Of a DNA stretch of 64,000 nt, positions 61,200 to 64,000 are shown in pieces. The DNA comes from an uncultured Acidimicrobiales bacterium. GTDB lineage: Bacteria > Actinomycetota > Acidimicrobiia > Acidimicrobiales > SZUA-35. The DNA lies in contig CALEWY010000044.1 of assembly GCA_937925335.1 (NCBI GenBank), positions 17,035-81,034 on the forward strand, read 5' to 3'. The position numbers and the translations under genes are program-made. Position 1 is the first letter of the stretch, and each line of letters opens with the position of its first letter. The notes beneath the pieces were generated by a model, which was not told where the DNA came from, made no database searches, and saw only the letters and a program-made list of their open reading frames with translations.

Positions 61200-62411
61200 G
61201 TGAATGAGCGCGGAGGTCTGGGCCCCCACTTCTCGGCTCTTCTGACCGCTTCGTTTGTCACGAACCTCGGCGACGGAATGCGGCTTGCCGCGATGCCTCT
61301 GCTTGCGACGTCACTCACCAACTCACCGTTTCTGATTTCGGCGGTCACAGCGGCTCAGTACTTGCCGTGGACGACGTTCGCACCGTTCGGCGGGGTGATC
61401 GTCGACCGCTCCGACCGCCGCCGGCTCATCATGGCCACCCAGGCCTGGCGGGCAACGATCATGGCGCTCCTCGCTCTCATCGTCCTGACCGACGCCGCCA
61501 GCGTGTGGATGCTGATGGTCGTCGCCTTCCTCATCACCGTGGGCGAGATCCTCGTCGACCCGTCGGTCGTCGCAACCATTCCAAAGCTCGTCTCTCGAGA
61601 CGAACTTGACCGAGCGAACGGCCGGCTCACCACCGTCGAGGTCGTCACGAACCAATACATCGGCGCCCCGGTCGGAACCGCCATGTTCACCGTCGTCCCC
61701 TGGCTTCCATTCTTCGTGAACGCACTGACTTACTCGTCGTCGATCGCCGCCTTTCGAGCGCTCCCGCCCGACGAGCAACGCCAAAAGAAGGAGCAGACAT
61801 CCGTTCGTTCTGAAATGGGAGTCGGCCTTCGATGGATCCTCGATCATCCGTTCCTGAAGCCACTCACCGCTGGCATCGCCATCTTCCACCTCGGCACCGC
61901 CGGAGCATTCGGACTGCTCGTCGTCATCGTGGAAGACGAGCTCGACGCCTCACCGTTCTTCTACGGCGTCGCCCTCGCCGCCGCAGCAGCCGGAGCAACG
62001 GTCGCGAGCCTCATCGCCGCTCGCCTCGTCGAACGCTTCTCGAGGCGATCGATCATCACAACCTCGGCAACACTCGCCGCGCTGTCGATCATCGCCATCG
62101 GTGGCGTCACGAACATCTGGCAACTCATCGCGGCGTGGGCGATCAACGGAGCGGTAGGAGGAATCTTAATTGCGATCGGTCGAGGATTCGTTCAGCGCCA
62201 CACGCCAAACGACCGCCTCGGCCGCACGGCGATCGCTTCCCGAATGATCACACGCTCGTCATTCGTCGTCGGCGCACTGCTCGCCGGTCTTGTCGCAGAA
62301 ACGTTGTCGCTGCGATTCGCCTATGTCGTCGCCGGCACGTTTCACCTGGTCGGAGCCCTTTTCCTGTGGCGATCGTTCCGCTTCGAAACAACCAAACCGG
62401 CACAGTTCTGA
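61200..62411 (+). CDS. MFS transporter (EntS/MFS_3-like)
   Basis: A 403-residue protein with about 12 membrane helices. VTNLGDGMRLAAMPLLATSLTNSPFLISAVTAAQYLPWTTFAPFGGVIVDRSDRRRL covers helices 1-2 and the loop motif (GG.ivDR.dRR) of the MFS_3 group, which includes EntS-like siderophore and drug exporters. Substrate unknown. The start is GTG at 61200. It is followed by a MerR-family gene, suggesting inducible control. Confidence 0.88.
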   Translation: MNERGGLGPHFSALLTASFVTNLGDGMRLAAMPLLATSLTNSPFLISAVTAAQYLPWTTFAPFGGVIVDRSDRRRLIMATQAWRATIMALLALIVLTDAASVWMLMVVAFLITVGEILVDPSVVATIPKLVSRDELDRANGRLTTVEVVTNQYIGAPVGTAMFTVVPWLPFFVNALTYSSSIAAFRALPPDEQRQKKEQTSVRSEMGVGLRWILDHPFLKPLTAGIAIFHLGTAGAFGLLVVIVEDELDASPFFYGVALAAAAAGATVASLIAARLVERFSRRSIITTSATLAALSIIAIGGVTNIWQLIAAWAINGAVGGILIAIGRGFVQRHTPNDRLGRTAIASRMITRSSFVVGALLAGLVAETLSLRFAYVVAGTFHLVGALFLWRSFRFETTKPAQF

Positions 62412-62471
62412 AGAATCTCCGCAAGTCCGCTTGACTCTCCCCCACGGGGAGACAGGAAGTTGGACCACGTG

Positions 62472-63281
62472 ATGTTGATGCCAATCGGACGATTCGCCAC
62501 CGCCTCCCGGCTCTCGGTGAAATCGCTGCGGAACTATGACGCTTCGGGCCTCCTGCCCGCCGTGTTCATCGATCCGCAGTCCGGTTATCGGTACTACCGG
62601 CTTGAACAGCTCGCCCGAGCTGATGCCATTCGTTCGCTGCGGATGGTCGACATGCCGCTGGCGAAGATTGCCGAAACACTCGATGGCGACGATTCCGAGT
62701 TGGTGCTCACGTCACACCTCGAAGCGCTGGAACGCCAGCGCGACGAGATCGACCGGATGGCGCAACAGCTGCGCCATCGCATCCAACTCAAGGAGTACGT
62801 CATGTCCACCGAAGTCACCGTCAAAGCTCAGTCCAACCAGCTCGCCGCCGCCTACCGAACCAGCCCAACCTTCACTGAGATCTTCAAGGCCATTCCCGAC
62901 GGCATGAGCACGGTGTTCGGCTACCTCGGCGCATCGGGACTGCAGCCGGTTGGCGCTCCATTCACCCTCTACTACCAGGCACCTGACGGCGACACGGTTG
63001 GCGACATCGCCGTGTGCATTCCCGTCGCCGGACCAGCCGAAGCAAGCGACGGCGTCGAGGTGATCGAGATTCCCGAGGTCGCAACCGCATCGGTCGTCCA
63101 CCGAGGGAGCTACGACAGCATGGGCGAGTCCTACGCCACCGTCTCCACCTGGATCCACGAGCACGGCCACACCATCCTCGGCCCGGCCCGAGAGGTCTAC
63201 CTCAACAGCCCAGCAGACGTTGCCGAAGCCGATCTCCTCACCGAAATTCACTTCCCGATCGACACCGACGGAGGCGAGTGA
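62472..63281 (+). CDS. MerR-family regulator with GyrI-like effector domain
   Basis: A protein of about 269 residues. The N-terminal MerR HTH is IGRFATASRLSVKSLRNYDASGLLPAVFIDPQSGYRYYRLEQLARADAIRSL, then a coiled coil. From about residue 115 a GyrI-like small-molecule-binding domain follows (VFGYLGASGLQPVGAPFTLYYQ, ASVVHRGSYDSMGESYATVSTWIHEHG). This BmrR-like layout senses a hydrophobic drug and activates an exporter, here perhaps the MFS gene just upstream. The start used is ATG at 62472; TTG 62460 and GTG 62469 are alternatives. Confidence 0.9.
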   Translation: MLMPIGRFATASRLSVKSLRNYDASGLLPAVFIDPQSGYRYYRLEQLARADAIRSLRMVDMPLAKIAETLDGDDSELVLTSHLEALERQRDEIDRMAQQLRHRIQLKEYVMSTEVTVKAQSNQLAAAYRTSPTFTEIFKAIPDGMSTVFGYLGASGLQPVGAPFTLYYQAPDGDTVGDIAVCIPVAGPAEASDGVEVIEIPEVATASVVHRGSYDSMGESYATVSTWIHEHGHTILGPAREVYLNSPADVAEADLLTEIHFPIDTDGGE

Positions 63282-63778
63282 TGTCCGCTGCCCTCACCAC
63301 AGCGTCCACCCAACCGCCATCGATCGCACCGACGATGTCACCGCTCGATCGTCAGGTCGCCGACACCTTCGGCTCCTTCGAGCCCGAGGTTCGAAATGCG
63401 CTCCTCACACTCCGGTCGCTCATCCTTTCGACCGCTGTTGAGACCGACGGTGTCGGCCGGGTCGAGGAGACACTCAAGTGGGGGCAGCCGAGCTACCTCA
63501 CCCCCGAGACCAACAGCGGGAGCACGATTCGAATCGCCCCGATCACTTCTGGCTCGAAGGCCAGCTCCGGTCCTGACGACAACGCCCCTCGATATGCCAT
63601 GTTCTTCATCTGCCACACGAACCTCGTCGAGCAGTTCGAAGGCCTCTTCGGCGACACGTTCAGCTACGACGGCGGACGAGCATTGCTCTTCTCTCTGGAT
63701 GAGCAGTTGCCAGAAGATGAGCTCCGGCAGTGCATCGCCATGGCGTTGACCTACCACCTCGGCGGACATGTCGGCTGA
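63281..63778 (+). CDS. DUF1801 family protein
   Basis: A 165-residue protein. The region VADTFGSFEPEVRNALLTLRSLIL leads into ETLKWGQPSYLTPETNSGSTIRIAP, the DUF1801 pattern, and the C-terminal YHLGGHVG is usual for the group. The ATG starts at the last base of the regulator's stop (TGATG), so the two are coupled. Function unknown. Confidence 0.8.
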   Translation: MSAALTTASTQPPSIAPTMSPLDRQVADTFGSFEPEVRNALLTLRSLILSTAVETDGVGRVEETLKWGQPSYLTPETNSGSTIRIAPITSGSKASSGPDDNAPRYAMFFICHTNLVEQFEGLFGDTFSYDGGRALLFSLDEQLPEDELRQCIAMALTYHLGGHVG

Positions 63779-63840
63779 CCGCCCCGACCTGCGCCCTCGC
63801 CTGTGGGAACGCGTCGTGTGCCGAGAGGCGATCGCCGCAC

Positions 63841-64000
63841 TGCATCATCGTCTTGAGCGTCGCAACGTGGCTGCTCTCCCACCACCCGGACCCACCTGCC
63901 CTCATCGACAGAGCGCTCGATGCGCTGTCGCCGGACGGTCGGCTGTTGATCATGCTCGTCACCAACAGCGACCGGTGGGCCGCTCGGCTCGGCGGCTGGC
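63841..64000 (+). CDS. Possible methyltransferase fragment running off the window
   Basis: In one frame the final 160 bases read CIIVLSVATWLLSHHPDPPA, later ALDALSPDGRLLIMLVTNSD, which resembles the motif IV-V region of class I methyltransferases (HHxxDPxxxxxxALxPDGRLLI). The N-terminus and SAM loop are not visible in that frame, so either the start is upstream in another frame (frameshift) or this is chance. Only a low-confidence call. Confidence 0.25.

Noticed and set aside
63660..63965. Minus-strand frame at the window end
   Set aside because: Antisense to the DUF1801 gene, with no motif; the + strand frame is more protein-like.

Overview
The window is a high-GC chromosomal segment of an actinobacterium, most likely from the Acidimicrobiia (Ilumatobacter-like). 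This is inferred from the coding style: many GTG/TTG starts, 1-4 base stop/start overlaps, DUF2510 and DUF4214 domains, an ECF42-type sigma factor with its DGPF partner, and scattered menaquinone genes. I see no rRNA, tRNA, CRISPR array, transposase or prophage. The content is mainly core and secondary metabolism plus transport, with unusually repeat-rich intergenic DNA.

Layout. 0-6.4 kb: end of an MFS transporter, a cytochrome P450, a coupled NUDIX/nitroreductase pair, azlCD branched-chain amino-acid exporter genes and class I fructose-bisphosphate aldolase. 6.4-16.5 kb: an FMN reductase, a secreted metzincin/DUF4214 protein, a very Ser-rich DUF2510 membrane protein built from pentapeptide repeats, PolX, a coiled-coil membrane protein, a cardiolipin-synthase-like enzyme and a Crp/Fnr regulator. 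16.5-17.1 kb: a gene-free stretch with a probable small RNA (two stem-loops with C-rich loops and an intrinsic terminator) and a CTCAGAG-centred palindrome cluster. 17.1-31 kb: pirin, a Bcr/CflA exporter behind a possible leader ORF, purQ/purL, metY, a thiolase with a TetR-type operator, and cobU/cobO. 31-45.3 kb: six menaquinone genes (menC, menH, menD, menB, menF, menE) dispersed on both strands among unrelated genes; together they cover chorismate to dihydroxynaphthoyl-CoA, while menA, menG and a dedicated thioesterase are not in the window. 45.3-56.4 kb: a sugar-nucleotide-type transferase, an overlapping aminotransferase/sulfotransferase-like/NamZ operon, SulP-PhoD, a ProA-like dehydrogenase, Amt and LtrA. 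56.4-64 kb: small enzymes, a YCII/ECF42 pair, an atypical-codon lipoprotein bracketed by 58-bp hairpin repeats, an MFS exporter, a MerR/GyrI-like regulator, a DUF1801 protein and possibly the beginning of a methyltransferase.

The most distinctive features are not a single operon. They are (i) repeat clusters at many gene ends, often overlapping the stop codon, (ii) two genes (azlC and cobU) whose conserved N-termini can only be reached from a CTG codon inside a CTGA overlap with the preceding stop, (iii) the lipoprotein cassette between hairpin repeats at 59.7-61.1 kb, and (iv) the putative C-rich-loop small RNA at 16.6-16.8 kb. All functional calls rest on motif reading alone.
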